From Chloroflexota bacterium (lineage in GTDB: Bacteria > Chloroflexota > Anaerolineae > Anaerolineales > Villigracilaceae): a stretch of DNA of 64,000 nt. Each line of letters starts with the position of its first letter. Position 1 is the first letter of the stretch. The stretch lies in the NCBI GenBank assembly GCA_016213105.1, contig JACRBN010000025.1, positions 542,645 through 606,644 of the forward strand. Reading direction: 5' to 3'. The position numbers were made by a program, and so were the translations under genes. The notes below the pieces were generated by a model, which saw only the letters and a list, made by a program, of their open reading frames with translations, was not told the DNA's origin and made no database searches. Shown piece after piece: positions 38,385 to 46,926 of this stretch.

Positions 38385-39371
38385 ATGGAATACGCACGAT
38401 TAGGTTCAACAGGCATGAAAGTCTCACGCATCTGTCTCGGCTGCATGGGATTTGGCGATGCGACACGCTGGGTCCACAAATGGGTGCTGAACGAGGAAAA
38501 CAGCCGCCCGATCATCCAGAAAGCGCTGGAGATGGGCATCAATTTCTTCGATACGGCCAATGTTTATTCGCTTGGCGCGAGCGAGGAAATCCTCGGACGC
38601 GCGCTGAAGGATTTTACCAAACGGGATGAGGTCATCATCGCCACCAAACTGCACGGCAGAATGAGCGATGCTCCGAACGGTGCGGGACTCTCGCGCAAGG
38701 CCATCCTGAGCGAGATCGACAACAGCCTGCGGCGTCTCGGCACCGATTACGTCGACCTGTACCAGATCCATCGCTGGGATTATGAAACGCCCATCGAGGA
38801 AACGATGGAAGCCCTCAACGATCTTGTCCGCGCGGGCAAGGTGCGTTATATCGGCGCTTCGGCCATGTGGGCCTGGCAGTTCCAGAAGGCGCTGCATGTC
38901 GCCGAGAAGCACGGCTGGACGCGTTTTGTTTCGATGCAGAATCACCTCAACCTGATCTATCGCGAGGAAGAGCGCGAGATGCTGCCGCTCTGCCGCGAGG
39001 AGAAGATCGGCGTGATCCCCTACAGCCCACTGGCGGGGGGACGGTTGACCCGTGACTGGACATCGACCGAAATCACCCTGCGCGCCGAGACCGATGAAAT
39101 CGCGAAGAAAAAATACGATGCCGCCGCCGAAAGTGACCGTCCCGTGGTGGAGCGTGTGGCAGAACTGGCCCAAAGGTATAATGTTGCGCGCACACACATT
39201 GCGCTGGCCTGGCTGCTGCAAAAGGAGCCAGTCACCGCACCCATCATCGGCGCGACGAAGCTTTCGCACCTCGAAGATGCCATCGGCGCATTGTCTCTCA
39301 AGCTGACCTCGGAAGATATCGCCTATCTCGAAGAGCCCTACGTGCCGCATCGCGTCATCGGTCATCAGTAG
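38385..39371 (+). CDS. Aldo/keto reductase (YajO/Tas-like)
   Basis: 328 aa. MEYARLGSTGMKVSRICLGCMGFGD, FFDTANVYSLGASEEILGRALKDF (catalytic Asp and Tyr), IATKLHG, DYVDLYQIHRWDYETPIEETMEAL, VSMQNHLNLIYREEEREMLPLCREEKIGVIPYSPLAGGRLTR and the NADP motif IIGATKLSHLEDAIGAL are intact. Last gene of the ten-gene MerR-headed operon, followed by a perfect hairpin. Confidence 0.94.
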   Translation: MEYARLGSTGMKVSRICLGCMGFGDATRWVHKWVLNEENSRPIIQKALEMGINFFDTANVYSLGASEEILGRALKDFTKRDEVIIATKLHGRMSDAPNGAGLSRKAILSEIDNSLRRLGTDYVDLYQIHRWDYETPIEETMEALNDLVRAGKVRYIGASAMWAWQFQKALHVAEKHGWTRFVSMQNHLNLIYREEEREMLPLCREEKIGVIPYSPLAGGRLTRDWTSTEITLRAETDEIAKKKYDAAAESDRPVVERVAELAQRYNVARTHIALAWLLQKEPVTAPIIGATKLSHLEDAIGALSLKLTSEDIAYLEEPYVPHRVIGHQ

Positions 39372-39402
39372 CCCCTATCGAATTTGATCACTCATTGCCT
39401 GG

Positions 39403-39437
39403 AAGATTGACGGTCATTTGTAATGACCGTCAATCTT
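39403..39437 (+). terminator. 16-bp perfect hairpin at the end of the oxidoreductase operon
   Basis: AAGATTGACGGTCATT / AATGACCGTCAATCTT with loop TGT. No T tract follows on the plus strand, so it may be a terminator of another type or a palindromic repeat. Confidence 0.55.
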
Positions 39438-39481
39438 GCGCGCCCGAAAATTGTGTGTATAAATTCACAAGAAGCGATATG

Positions 39482-39606
39482 CTGGTGGTCGAGTAGGCGG
39501 CGTTCGTTCGCCATATCGAGACCACCAGGTAGCAAAAATACTTTGCTTATACGGAGATATGGTCTCGATACGCCCCTCGAAGAGCTCTCGGGGCTACTCG
39601 ACCACC
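39482..39606. repeat. Pair of inverted ~46-bp repeats (GGTGGTCGAGTAG ... CTACTCGACCACC)
   Basis: Unit 1 (39482-39528) and unit 2 (39560-39606) are inverted copies of the same element. Both carry GGTCTCGATA at one end and CTACTCGACCACC at the other, and each can fold alone. Sequences of this kind recur in many genomes. No gene lies between them. Confidence 0.7.
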
Positions 39607-39638
39607 TTTAGTTTCAAAATTGTCAGGTGATTAGGTTA

Positions 39639-40394
39639 ATGCAAACAGAAAAACTAAAACTGTTACTCGAAAAAGTACAAAGCGGCCAGGTGGATGTCGA
39701 GGCGGCGCTTGCCGAACTGCGCAGCCTGCCTTATGAAAACCTGGGCGGCTTTGCCACGCTGGATCATCACCGCGCCCTGCGCAATGGCTTCCCTGAAGTG
39801 GTCTTCGGTCAGGGCAAACAGCCCGAGCAGGTGACTGCCATCGCGCGTCGACTGGCGGAGCGCAGCGACAAGGTGCTGGTGACACGCGTCGACCCAGAGA
39901 TGGCCCGCATCGTGCAGGCCGACTTCCCCGAGCTGGTCTATCATCCCCTGCCGCGCCTGCTCGTGCTCGACCGCTCGACGCCGAGCGAGAAGCACCCTGG
40001 CATCCTGGTGGTAACGGCGGGCACAGCGGATTTGCCCGTGGCCGAGGAAGCGGCCATGACCGCCGAACTGATGAACAACTCCGTCGAGCGCATGTTCGAT
40101 GTGGGCGTGGCGGGCGTGCATCGTCTGCTCAGCCAAGTCGAGCGCCTGTGGCAGGCGCGCGTCATCGTCGTGGCGGCGGGCATGGATGGGGCGCTGCCCA
40201 GTGTGGTCGGCGGGCTGGTGTCGGTGCCCGTCATCGCCGTGCCGACCAGCGTGGGCTACGGGGCCAGCTTCAACGGTCTGGCCGCGCTGCTGACCATGCT
40301 CAATTCCTGCGCGACAGGCGTCGGCGTGGTCAACATCGACAATGGCTTCGGCGCGGGCGTGCTGGCCAGCAACATCAACCAGTTGGGAGGCTGA
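39639..40394 (+). CDS. larB: Nickel-pincer cofactor biosynthesis protein LarB
   Basis: 251 aa from the ATG at 39639. The AIRC-like carboxylase fold is recognised from FATLDHHRALRNGFPEVVFGQGK, VTAGTADLPVAEEAAMTAELM, VAGVHRLL, VIVVAAGMDGALPSVVGGLVSVPVIAVPTSVGYGASFNGLAALLTMLNSCATGVGVVNIDNGFGAG. It carboxylates nicotinic acid adenine dinucleotide and releases AMP, the first step to the nickel-pincer nucleotide. It starts a larB-larE-larC-AKR operon. Confidence 0.95.
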   Translation: MQTEKLKLLLEKVQSGQVDVEAALAELRSLPYENLGGFATLDHHRALRNGFPEVVFGQGKQPEQVTAIARRLAERSDKVLVTRVDPEMARIVQADFPELVYHPLPRLLVLDRSTPSEKHPGILVVTAGTADLPVAEEAAMTAELMNNSVERMFDVGVAGVHRLLSQVERLWQARVIVVAAGMDGALPSVVGGLVSVPVIAVPTSVGYGASFNGLAALLTMLNSCATGVGVVNIDNGFGAGVLASNINQLGG

Positions 40395-40395
40395 C

Positions 40396-41229
40396 GTGGA
40401 TTTCGCCATCCTCGAAAGGAATCTTTCGCCCGAGCTTCGTCCTCGCTGGGATGCTCTGCTCGAACGCTTCCGTCAAGTTGGTTCCGTCATCGTGGCCTTT
40501 TCTGGCGGCGTCGACAGCGGCCTGTTGTGCGCGGCCGCGTGGCGCGCCCTGGGTGACCGTATGCTGGCGGTGACCGTCCGCTCGCCCGTCGAGTCGATGG
40601 GCGATGTGGCCTCGGCGCAGACTCTGGCCGAACAGGTCGGCTTTCCGCTGCGCGTGCTGGAGTATGACGATCTGGCGGATCCGCAATTCGTGTCCAACCC
40701 GCCTGACCGCTGTTACGTGTGCAAGCTGGCGCGCTTTCGCCTGCTGCAAGATTTGGCCGCGCAAGAAGGCTTTACTGCGCTGATCGAGGGCTCCAATGCC
40801 GATGACCTCGGCGACTACCGTCCTGGCCGCCGCGCGGTGACTGAGACGGGCAGCCTCAGCCCATTGCAGGAATTGGGATTCCACAAGAGCGAGATCCGCG
40901 CCCTGGCAAAAGCCCTGGGGCTGTCGGTCTGGGATCGCCCCAGCGCGCCCTGCCTGGCCACGCGCTTTCCGTACGGCTCGCCCGTCACCATCGACGGCCT
41001 GCGCCAGATCGCCGAGGGCGAGCGTCATCTGCACGAGCTTGGATTCCATGCCGTGCGCGTCCGCCATCACGGACAATTGGCGCGGCTCGAGGTCGCGCCC
41101 AACGAGATCGAACGGCTGGCTGCTTTGCACCAGCAAGTTTCAGAATATTTCAAATCCCTTGGCTTCCATTACGTGGCCGTCGACCTGACGGGTTACCGCC
41201 TTGGCAGCCTGAACGAGGTTCTTTCATGA
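40396..41229 (+). CDS. larE: ATP-dependent sacrificial sulfur transferase LarE
   Basis: 277 aa from the GTG one base after the larB stop. PP-loop VAFSGGVDSGLL at about 34-45, then DRCYVCKLARFRLLQ with the conserved cysteine pair, IEGSNADDLGDYRPGRRAV, and APCLATRFPYG carrying the Cys that donates sulfur in sacrificial-type LarE proteins. It sulfurises the pyridinium dicarboxylate made by LarB. Its stop overlaps the larC start as ATGA. Confidence 0.95.
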   Translation: MDFAILERNLSPELRPRWDALLERFRQVGSVIVAFSGGVDSGLLCAAAWRALGDRMLAVTVRSPVESMGDVASAQTLAEQVGFPLRVLEYDDLADPQFVSNPPDRCYVCKLARFRLLQDLAAQEGFTALIEGSNADDLGDYRPGRRAVTETGSLSPLQELGFHKSEIRALAKALGLSVWDRPSAPCLATRFPYGSPVTIDGLRQIAEGERHLHELGFHAVRVRHHGQLARLEVAPNEIERLAALHQQVSEYFKSLGFHYVAVDLTGYRLGSLNEVLS

Positions 41230-42395
41230 AGATCGCTTATGCCGACTGTTACTCAGGGATCAGCGGCGACATGTTCCTGGCCGCCCTGCTCGATGCAGGC
41301 CTGCCTCTCGAAACGCTGCAGGACGGCATCGAAAAGCTGAACCTGCCCGAAAAAGTGGAATTGTGCCTGACCGAGACGCACAAGGGCGCACTGCGCGCCG
41401 CCAACCTCGAAGTCATCGTGCCGCACAGCCATACCCATCGTCACCTGTCCGATATCCTGGACATCCTCTCGAACAGCCGTTTGCCCGAGCAGGTCAAACA
41501 GAAGGCCGCGCGCATCTTCACGCTGCTGGCCGAAGCCGAAGCATGTGTGCATGGCGAGCCCGTCGAACACGTCCACTTTCACGAGGTCGGCGCGCTGGAT
41601 TCGATTGTCGATGTGACGGGGGCCGTGCTCGGGCTGGATGCGCTGGGCATCGAGCGGCTCTACGCTTCGGCTTTGCCTTACGGCGCTGGGACGATCCACA
41701 CCGACCATGGCCGTCTTCCGCTGCCCGCTCCCGCCACCCTCGAAGTCTTGCGGCTGGCCCAGGCGCCGCTGACGCCTTCGCCCGCTGAGGTGGAGCTGGT
41801 TACGCCCACGGGCGCTGCCATCCTGGGCGCGCTGGCCACCTTCGAGCGGCCCGTCCTCACGATAACGGGAACAGGCGTCGGGGCGGGAAAGCGGGACATG
41901 GACTGGCCGAACGTGATGCGGCTGATCGTCGGCGAAGCGCCCCAAAGCGCAGCCTCCGAAATGATCCAGATCGAGACCAACATCGACGATATGAACCCGC
42001 AGTTCTACGGCTACCTGATGGAAAAACTTTTCGCCATTGGAGCGCGGGATGTGTTCCTGACGCCGATCCAGATGAAGAAGAATCGCCCAGGCACGCTGTT
42101 GTCGGTCATCGCGCTTCGTCGGGATGAGGCGGCGCTGGCCGAGTTGATCCTGCGCGAGTCGACCACGCTGGGGCTGCGCGTCCTGCCCATCGAGCGCTAC
42201 GCCGCCCAGCGCGAGTTCAAAAAGATCGAGACGGTGTACGGCACGCTGACCGTCAAGCAAAAAGTCCTCAACGGGAAGGTGATCCAATCCGTCCCTGAAT
42301 ATGATGAATGTGTCCGTCTGGCAAAAGACAGCAGTGTCAGCCTGGCGGAAATCTACAAAGCCGCGCACATCGCGTTGGAAGGAGAACTACAATGA
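41226..42395 (+). CDS. larC: Nickel insertion protein LarC
   Basis: 389 aa, full length and in one frame (in Lactobacillus larC is split by a programmed frameshift; here it is continuous). Motifs: YADCYSGISGDMFLAALLDAGLP at the N-terminus, EHVHFHEVGALDSIVDVTG, PTGAAIL, QIETNIDDMNPQFYGYLMEKLF and LTPIQMKKNRPGTLLSVI. It inserts nickel into the dithio-pyridinium nucleotide in a CTP-dependent step. The stop overlaps the next start (ATGA). Confidence 0.95.
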   Translation: MKIAYADCYSGISGDMFLAALLDAGLPLETLQDGIEKLNLPEKVELCLTETHKGALRAANLEVIVPHSHTHRHLSDILDILSNSRLPEQVKQKAARIFTLLAEAEACVHGEPVEHVHFHEVGALDSIVDVTGAVLGLDALGIERLYASALPYGAGTIHTDHGRLPLPAPATLEVLRLAQAPLTPSPAEVELVTPTGAAILGALATFERPVLTITGTGVGAGKRDMDWPNVMRLIVGEAPQSAASEMIQIETNIDDMNPQFYGYLMEKLFAIGARDVFLTPIQMKKNRPGTLLSVIALRRDEAALAELILRESTTLGLRVLPIERYAAQREFKKIETVYGTLTVKQKVLNGKVIQSVPEYDECVRLAKDSSVSLAEIYKAAHIALEGELQ

Positions 42396-43555
42396 TGCAA
42401 TATCGCAAGTTTGGCAAACTGGACTGGCAGACCTCAGCCCTCGGCTTCGGCTGCATGCGCCTGCCCACCCTCGACGGCAAGAGTGGCAACATCGACCAGG
42501 TCAAGACCGATGAAATGATCCACACCGCCATCGAGGCGGGCGTCAATTATTTCGACACAGCCTATGTCTATCACGACCAGATGAGTGAAGTGGCGCTGGG
42601 CAGGTCGCTGCAGGGCGGCTATCGCGAGCGCGTCAAGATCGCCACCAAGTCACCGATTTGGCTGATCAAGGAAAGCGCCGATTTCGACCGCCTGCTCGAT
42701 GAGCAATTGAAGCGTCTGCAGACCGACACCATCGATTTTTACCTGCTGCATGCGCTGAACCGCGACTCGTGGGAAAAGATTCAGAAGCTGGATCTGCTGC
42801 GCCGCGCCGAGGCCGCCAAAGCCGACGGGCGGATCCGCTATATCGGTTTTTCCTTCCACGACAACCTGGAGACCTTCAAGCAGATCGTGGATGGCTACGA
42901 CGCCTGGGACTTCTGCCAGATCCAGTACAACTACATGGACACCACCGTCCAGGCTGGAACCGAAGGCCTGCAATACGCCGCCTCGAAGGGACTGGCCATT
43001 ATCATCATGGAACCGCTGTTGGGCGGCAAGCTGGCCCTTGACCTACCCGCCACGCGTCCGTTGTGGGAGTCGGCTGCGCAGAAGCGCAAACCCGCTGACT
43101 GGGCGTTGCAATGGCTGTGGAACCAGCCCGAGGTGTCGCTGGTGCTGAGCGGCATGAGCACGCTCGAGCAGGTGCAGGAAAACATCCGCTCGGCCAATGA
43201 GTCTGGCACAGGCATCTTGAGCGCCGCGGACGTCGAACTGGTGGCCAAAGTATGTGACGTGGTCAACGGCCTCGGCCCGATCCCCTGCACTCGCTGCGAA
43301 TACTGCCTGCCCTGTCCGAACGGCGTCAACATCCCGCGCAACTTCGACGTCTACAACCGCGTCGCCATGTACGACGTCCTGGACGATTGCCGCAACGAGT
43401 ACACGCGCTGGATTCCCGACGACGAGAAGGCGGCCGCCTGCATCCAATGCGACGAGTGCCTGTCCAAGTGCCCGCAGCAGATTCAGATCAGCACCTGGCT
43501 GCCCGTGGTCGAAGAGGTGCTGGGACTCAACCGTCCGTATGTGAAGGCGATTTAG
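42392..43555 (+). CDS. Aldo/keto reductase with C-terminal 4Fe-4S ferredoxin domain
   Basis: 387 aa from the ATG overlapping larC. Residues 1-280 form an AKR barrel (YFDTAYVYHDQMSEVALGRSL, IATKSP, FYLLHALNRDSWE, GFSFHDNLETF). A C-terminal iron-sulfur part has CTRCEYCLPCPNGVNIP and CIQCDECLSKCPQ, giving ligands for one or two clusters. Members of this group probably couple to ferredoxin-like electron carriers. Translational coupling to lar genes hints that its function or substrate is linked to a nickel-pincer enzyme. It ends before a strong terminator. Confidence 0.92.
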   Translation: MMQYRKFGKLDWQTSALGFGCMRLPTLDGKSGNIDQVKTDEMIHTAIEAGVNYFDTAYVYHDQMSEVALGRSLQGGYRERVKIATKSPIWLIKESADFDRLLDEQLKRLQTDTIDFYLLHALNRDSWEKIQKLDLLRRAEAAKADGRIRYIGFSFHDNLETFKQIVDGYDAWDFCQIQYNYMDTTVQAGTEGLQYAASKGLAIIIMEPLLGGKLALDLPATRPLWESAAQKRKPADWALQWLWNQPEVSLVLSGMSTLEQVQENIRSANESGTGILSAADVELVAKVCDVVNGLGPIPCTRCEYCLPCPNGVNIPRNFDVYNRVAMYDVLDDCRNEYTRWIPDDEKAAACIQCDECLSKCPQQIQISTWLPVVEEVLGLNRPYVKAI

Positions 43556-43583
43556 GATCGATACATATCGAATGAGATAAGAG

Positions 43584-43618
43584 AGCCTCGTGGAGCCCAT
43601 TCCACGAGGCTTTTTTTT
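43584..43618 (+). terminator. Intrinsic terminator of the lar operon
   Basis: An 11-bp stem AGCCTCGTGGA / TCCACGAGGCT with loop GCCCAT is followed by eight T. Confidence 0.93.
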
Positions 43619-43766
43619 ATCAATAGCATAAACATACTTTGCTGATATTAATTGAGAACGCGGTTCAATAGGACATACGGGGCTTGGATTCGCCTATCCA
43701 CTTCTTTATACTACCTGTAAGGCAGATGACCTCTTCATTTTCATCAACAAGAGATAAGGAAAAATT

Positions 43767-44585
43767 ATGAAATTCAAACACGGTATGGTTATTGGAGCTT
43801 TGTCGGTGTTTGCCTTATTGGTTGTTTTCAGTGCAGGCCAGGCCTATGCCTCCACGGGCTGTTTCACCGATACCAATGGACATTGGGCCGAAACTGCCAT
43901 TTGCTGGATGAAGGACAACGGTATTACCAGCGGTATTGGCGGCGGATTATACGGCCCGGAAAAAAACGTGACGCGCGCACAGATGGCGGTCTTTATGAAA
44001 GCGCAGGCCGAGATCCCTCCCAGCACGGGGGATATTTATGTCACCCAGCCGCTGACCGCTTTGCAGCCCAATGGGAATTTTGCATCAACCGCCAGATTGA
44101 GCTATTACGATGATTATACGGTTCTATCGTCCACCACGGCGGGTGTCAATTATTATCTGCTCTCGGCGACGGTCCCAAGCAGTCTGTATGGCCGCGCACT
44201 GGTTCTGAAGGGTGTGCAGATCTGTTACGACGCCACACCCTTCCGTGGCGGAACGTTAACCCTGGTTGGTTTCAAGCATTTTGCTTCTTCCGGGGGCGCC
44301 TCGGTTCTATTGCGTGAAGCTTCTGATTCAACCTCACGGACAGATGCCGCATGCCGCAGCTACCTGATCTCCAGTCCATTGAGTCTGGTAGCCAGCGATC
44401 ATATCTCGCTGAATCTCGCCGCGAGTTTTCCATCCTCATTTGATGCAGTCTACATTAGTTCAGTGTCGATTATTCTGTCGCCTTCCGCCACAACAGGCAC
44501 CTTAAGCCCCACCTCTGAGCGAGAGCCCATCCAGGATCCGTCGCTGCTGCCTGATCATGCTTCCAGCTCAGGCTCAGCTCCCTAA
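43767..44585 (+). CDS. Secreted protein with N-terminal S-layer homology (SLH) domain
   Basis: 272 aa. The signal peptide is at about 1-29 (FALLVVFSAGQAYA|S). One SLH motif follows: CFTDTNGHWAETAICWMKDNGITSGIGGGLYGPEKNVTRAQMAVFM. The remaining ~200 residues are Ser/Thr-rich and beta-like, without a recognised family, and end in a polar tail. A single SLH repeat is fewer than the usual three, so anchoring may need oligomers. Monocistronic; a terminator lies 36 bases after the stop. Confidence 0.8.
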   Translation: MKFKHGMVIGALSVFALLVVFSAGQAYASTGCFTDTNGHWAETAICWMKDNGITSGIGGGLYGPEKNVTRAQMAVFMKAQAEIPPSTGDIYVTQPLTALQPNGNFASTARLSYYDDYTVLSSTTAGVNYYLLSATVPSSLYGRALVLKGVQICYDATPFRGGTLTLVGFKHFASSGGASVLLREASDSTSRTDAACRSYLISSPLSLVASDHISLNLAASFPSSFDAVYISSVSIILSPSATTGTLSPTSEREPIQDPSLLPDHASSSGSAP

Positions 44586-44620
44586 ATTCTCATCAATCGT
44601 CAACATCTGCCTGCACCTCG

Positions 44621-44660
44621 AAACTTCCAAAGTCTTACCAAAGACTTCGGAAGTTTTTAT
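44621..44660 (+). terminator. Intrinsic terminator after the SLH gene
   Basis: AAACTTCCAAAGTCTT / AAGACTTCGGAAGTTT (15 of 16 pairs) with loop ACCA, followed by TTTAT-type sequence. Confidence 0.85.
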
Positions 44661-44847
44661 TTGGTATTCCCACGCTGGATTCTCCAAAGGTGCGAGGATT
44701 TTAAAAAATGGGGCTGGGGAACTTGTAATTTTCGATTCATCAGCCATGGTTTATTTGAGGCAGATGGGGAACATTTTTTTGATTCGTGGCAAATATTCAA
44801 TATTTTTTCAGGATTTTCCACGTTTAAATTGCTTTTTTTGGGTTAGT

Positions 44848-44870
44848 ATGTTACTATTAACATATGTTAC
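44848..44870 (+). promoter_or_regulatory. Putative PadR operator (ATGTT-N6-AACAT)
   Basis: The dyad ATGTTACTATTAACAT (44848-44863) is immediately followed by another ATGTTAC half-site, 25 bases before the padR-type ATG. PadR regulators commonly bind ATGT/ACAT dyads and repress their own genes. Confidence 0.65.
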
Positions 44871-44894
44871 TAAAATAATACAAAGGTAAAACAT

Positions 44895-45470
44895 ATGTCG
44901 ATTGAACATGCAATCCTTGGACTGCTTAGTTTGAGTCCACTGTCGGGTTATGACATCAAAAAGATGTTTGAGGGTTCAGCGGCGCTCTACTGGTCCGGGA
45001 ACAACAATCAGATCTATAAAACCCTGGTCAAACTGCATGAACAGGATCTGGTCACCCGCGAGACGCAGATCCAGGATTCCAGCCCGGCCAAAAAAGTCTA
45101 CAGCATCAGTGAAAAGGGCCTGGAGGAACTTCGGCGCTGGGTGTCCTCCGCCCCGGAGGTGCCCCAGGTCAGGAATTCCTTTCTGATCCAATTGGCCTGG
45201 GCCGACTCGCTGAGCGCGGACGAACTCGATAACCTTTTGGAAAGATACGAAAATGAACTCCGCATGCAATTGTCCATGCTGGATTTTCAAAGACAACAGA
45301 GGAACATTTCGCCGTCCGGGACGGCGAGGGATGCCTATATCAATGTCCAGGCCGCAAGAACGCCGCGCGAAACATTTCTCTGGAACATGATCCTGGAAAA
45401 CTGGTCATCGTATTACCAGGCCGAATTGGACTGGGTTTGTAAACTGCGCGCGGAAGCGCGGCAATTCTGA
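44895..45470 (+). CDS. PadR-family transcriptional regulator
   Basis: 191 aa. The winged HTH MSIEHAILGLLSLSPLSGYDIKKMFEGSAALYWSGNNNQIYKTLVKLHEQDLVTRE...YSISEKGLEELRRW is typical, and the C-terminal half (Vir_C-like, about 90-185) forms the dimerising coiled-coil (FLIQLAWADSLSADELDNLLERYENELRMQL). It probably represses genes for membrane or detoxification functions in response to a small aromatic ligand. Its own promoter carries a PadR-like dyad. Confidence 0.92.
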   Translation: MSIEHAILGLLSLSPLSGYDIKKMFEGSAALYWSGNNNQIYKTLVKLHEQDLVTRETQIQDSSPAKKVYSISEKGLEELRRWVSSAPEVPQVRNSFLIQLAWADSLSADELDNLLERYENELRMQLSMLDFQRQQRNISPSGTARDAYINVQAARTPRETFLWNMILENWSSYYQAELDWVCKLRAEARQF

Positions 45471-45506
45471 TCCCTGCAAACGGGGATCGACAAGGAAAGG
45501 TGAAGA

Positions 45507-45725
45507 ATGAACATCAAGGAATTGATCATCAACAAAGTGGCTAAATTTGCGTATTGCACCGACGGGGCGCTCTGGTACGAGGTGGATGGCTTTCGGTTTC
45601 CTGTTCCGTTTTCCGAAACGGTGGGAGCCTGTTTCATGCCCGAACACAAAGCCATCAATCTGATGCGCTGGATCAGAAAGCAGCTCGAAGAAAATGCCGC
45701 TGAACAGGCGCGCGCGGAAAAATAG
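45507..45725 (+). CDS. Small hypothetical protein upstream of MazF/PemK toxin
   Basis: 72 aa with RBS AAGGAAAGG. It has a beta-strand-rich start (AYCTDGALWYEVDGFRFPVPF) and an amphipathic helical end (HKAINLMRWIRKQLEENAAEQARAEK). It does not look like a DNA-binding AbrB or RHH antitoxin. It lies 33 bases before the toxin-like gene, so an unusual antitoxin role is possible but unproven. Confidence 0.6.
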   Translation: MNIKELIINKVAKFAYCTDGALWYEVDGFRFPVPFSETVGACFMPEHKAINLMRWIRKQLEENAAEQARAEK

Positions 45726-45758
45726 TGTTTTGCTGATGTAACAGGCAGTGGAGAGCGA

Positions 45759-46106
45759 ATGACGGTCAATCAAGGCGACGTGTATTGGGTGTCCCTGGAT
45801 GGACATGACCTTGTCCATCCGCACGTGGTCATCCAGGAGAATGTCATCAACCACAGCCGCGTCAATACGGTGGTCGTCTGCGCGCTGACCACGAATATGA
45901 AGCGGGCCAAAGCGCCGGGCAATGTGCGTCTGGAAACCGGCGAAGCGAACTTACCCAGGCCAAGTGTGGTGGTCGTCTCACAGGTGTCTTCCGTGGACAG
46001 GTCGCAACTGGGTGAATATCTGGGTTCGTTATCCAACCAAAGAGTGGATCAAATCCTGGCGGGTATGCGGTTCCTGCAATCCATGGCTGATCCTGCAAGA
46101 ACGTAG
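45759..46106 (+). CDS. Type II toxin-antitoxin system PemK/MazF-family toxin
   Basis: 115 aa. The start VNQGDVYWVSLDGHDLVHPHVVIQ, the strand VNTVVVCALTTNMKRAKAPGNVRLETGEANLPRPSVVVVSQVSSVDRSQLGEYLGSL, and the conserved Arg/Ser-Thr catalytic region match MazF-type endoribonucleases. RBS GGAGAG. No canonical antitoxin gene adjoins it; the upstream 72-aa protein is the only candidate. Confidence 0.88.
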   Translation: MTVNQGDVYWVSLDGHDLVHPHVVIQENVINHSRVNTVVVCALTTNMKRAKAPGNVRLETGEANLPRPSVVVVSQVSSVDRSQLGEYLGSLSNQRVDQILAGMRFLQSMADPART

Positions 46107-46120
46107 TGCGCGCCATGTGC

Positions 46121-46167
46121 AATCAAAAAGCGGATGCGCTTCTCTAAAGCGCATCCGCTTTTTGATT
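46121..46167. terminator. Strong bidirectional terminator
   Basis: A 21-bp perfect stem (46121-46141 / 46147-46167) with A- and T-rich ends, between the convergent toxin and cyclase genes. Confidence 0.93.
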
Positions 46168-46208
46168 CTTGGTTCGATCCTGGGGCGCGGCCCTCAGTCC
46201 GCGCTCCG

Positions 46209-46898
46209 TTATTCGAAGATCGCCACCGCGCGGACGGGCGATCCTGTCCCGCCGCGGATATTGAGCGGCAGGCCGATGAAGCGGAAACGTCCGCGGCCAA
46301 CGAGCTGGTGCAGATTGACCAGGTTCTCGTAATGCGTAAAGCCCAACTCCCCGCAAATGTGATGCACCTGCCTGTTGGACACGTGACGCACGCCCGGCGC
46401 CGCCGCCTCCACGCCGAAGGCCGCGATGCTTTGTTCGCCCAGCCAGCGGGCTGCATCCGCGCTCAGACCCGGACTGCGCTCCCAGTCGTCGGTCCCGAAG
46501 GCGCGCCGATAATGATCCGTGTACAGCAGCACCGTATCGCCCGGCTCGATCTCCAGCCCCGCCGCTGCGAGGGCCTGCTGCAAGTCTGCGATCTCGATCA
46601 ATTCGTTGAAACCCTTGTGCGAAAGATCCAGGCAGATGCCTTCGGTGTAGAACATGGACAACGGCATGCTGTCGATGGACTGGCCGCGATATTCGCGCGC
46701 CATGTGGTTGAGGGCGTCCACGTGTGTGCCAGTGTGCTCGCCCAATTCCAGACGATTGACGGCGGGAGAGACCACGTCGCTGTCGGTGATCCTGTTCCAT
46801 TCTTCGTGCGAAACGTGCATGGCAACCGTCACCCCGGGCATCCCAGGGAAGACGGGCATGCCCGAGTAAATTTCCTGGCTCAGGTCGATGATTTCCAT
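46209..46898 (-). CDS. Cyclase family protein (kynurenine formamidase-like)
   Basis: 229 aa from the ATG at 46898 (RBS AAGGAG); longer open frame upstream overlaps the next gene and is not coding. Signature HTGTHVDALNH with metal-binding His/Asp residues, DLSQEIYSGMPVFPG at the start, and DTVLLYTDHYRR... define the PF04199 metal-dependent hydrolase fold. Reactions in this family include formamide or ester hydrolysis; the substrate is unknown. Confidence 0.92.
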   Translation of the reverse strand: MEIIDLSQEIYSGMPVFPGMPGVTVAMHVSHEEWNRITDSDVVSPAVNRLELGEHTGTHVDALNHMAREYRGQSIDSMPLSMFYTEGICLDLSHKGFNELIEIADLQQALAAAGLEIEPGDTVLLYTDHYRRAFGTDDWERSPGLSADAARWLGEQSIAAFGVEAAAPGVRHVSNRQVHHICGELGFTHYENLVNLHQLVGRGRFRFIGLPLNIRGGTGSPVRAVAIFE

Positions 46899-46926
46899 TG
46901 CGTGATTCTCCTTTGGCCCGGAACGC

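Larger units (their letters stand above)
44586..44894. other. 309-bp AT-rich intergenic region before the PadR gene
   Basis: It holds the terminator of the SLH gene and the PadR promoter/operator. Open frames across it have no ribosome-binding site and run through the hairpin, so no gene is called. Confidence 0.6.
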
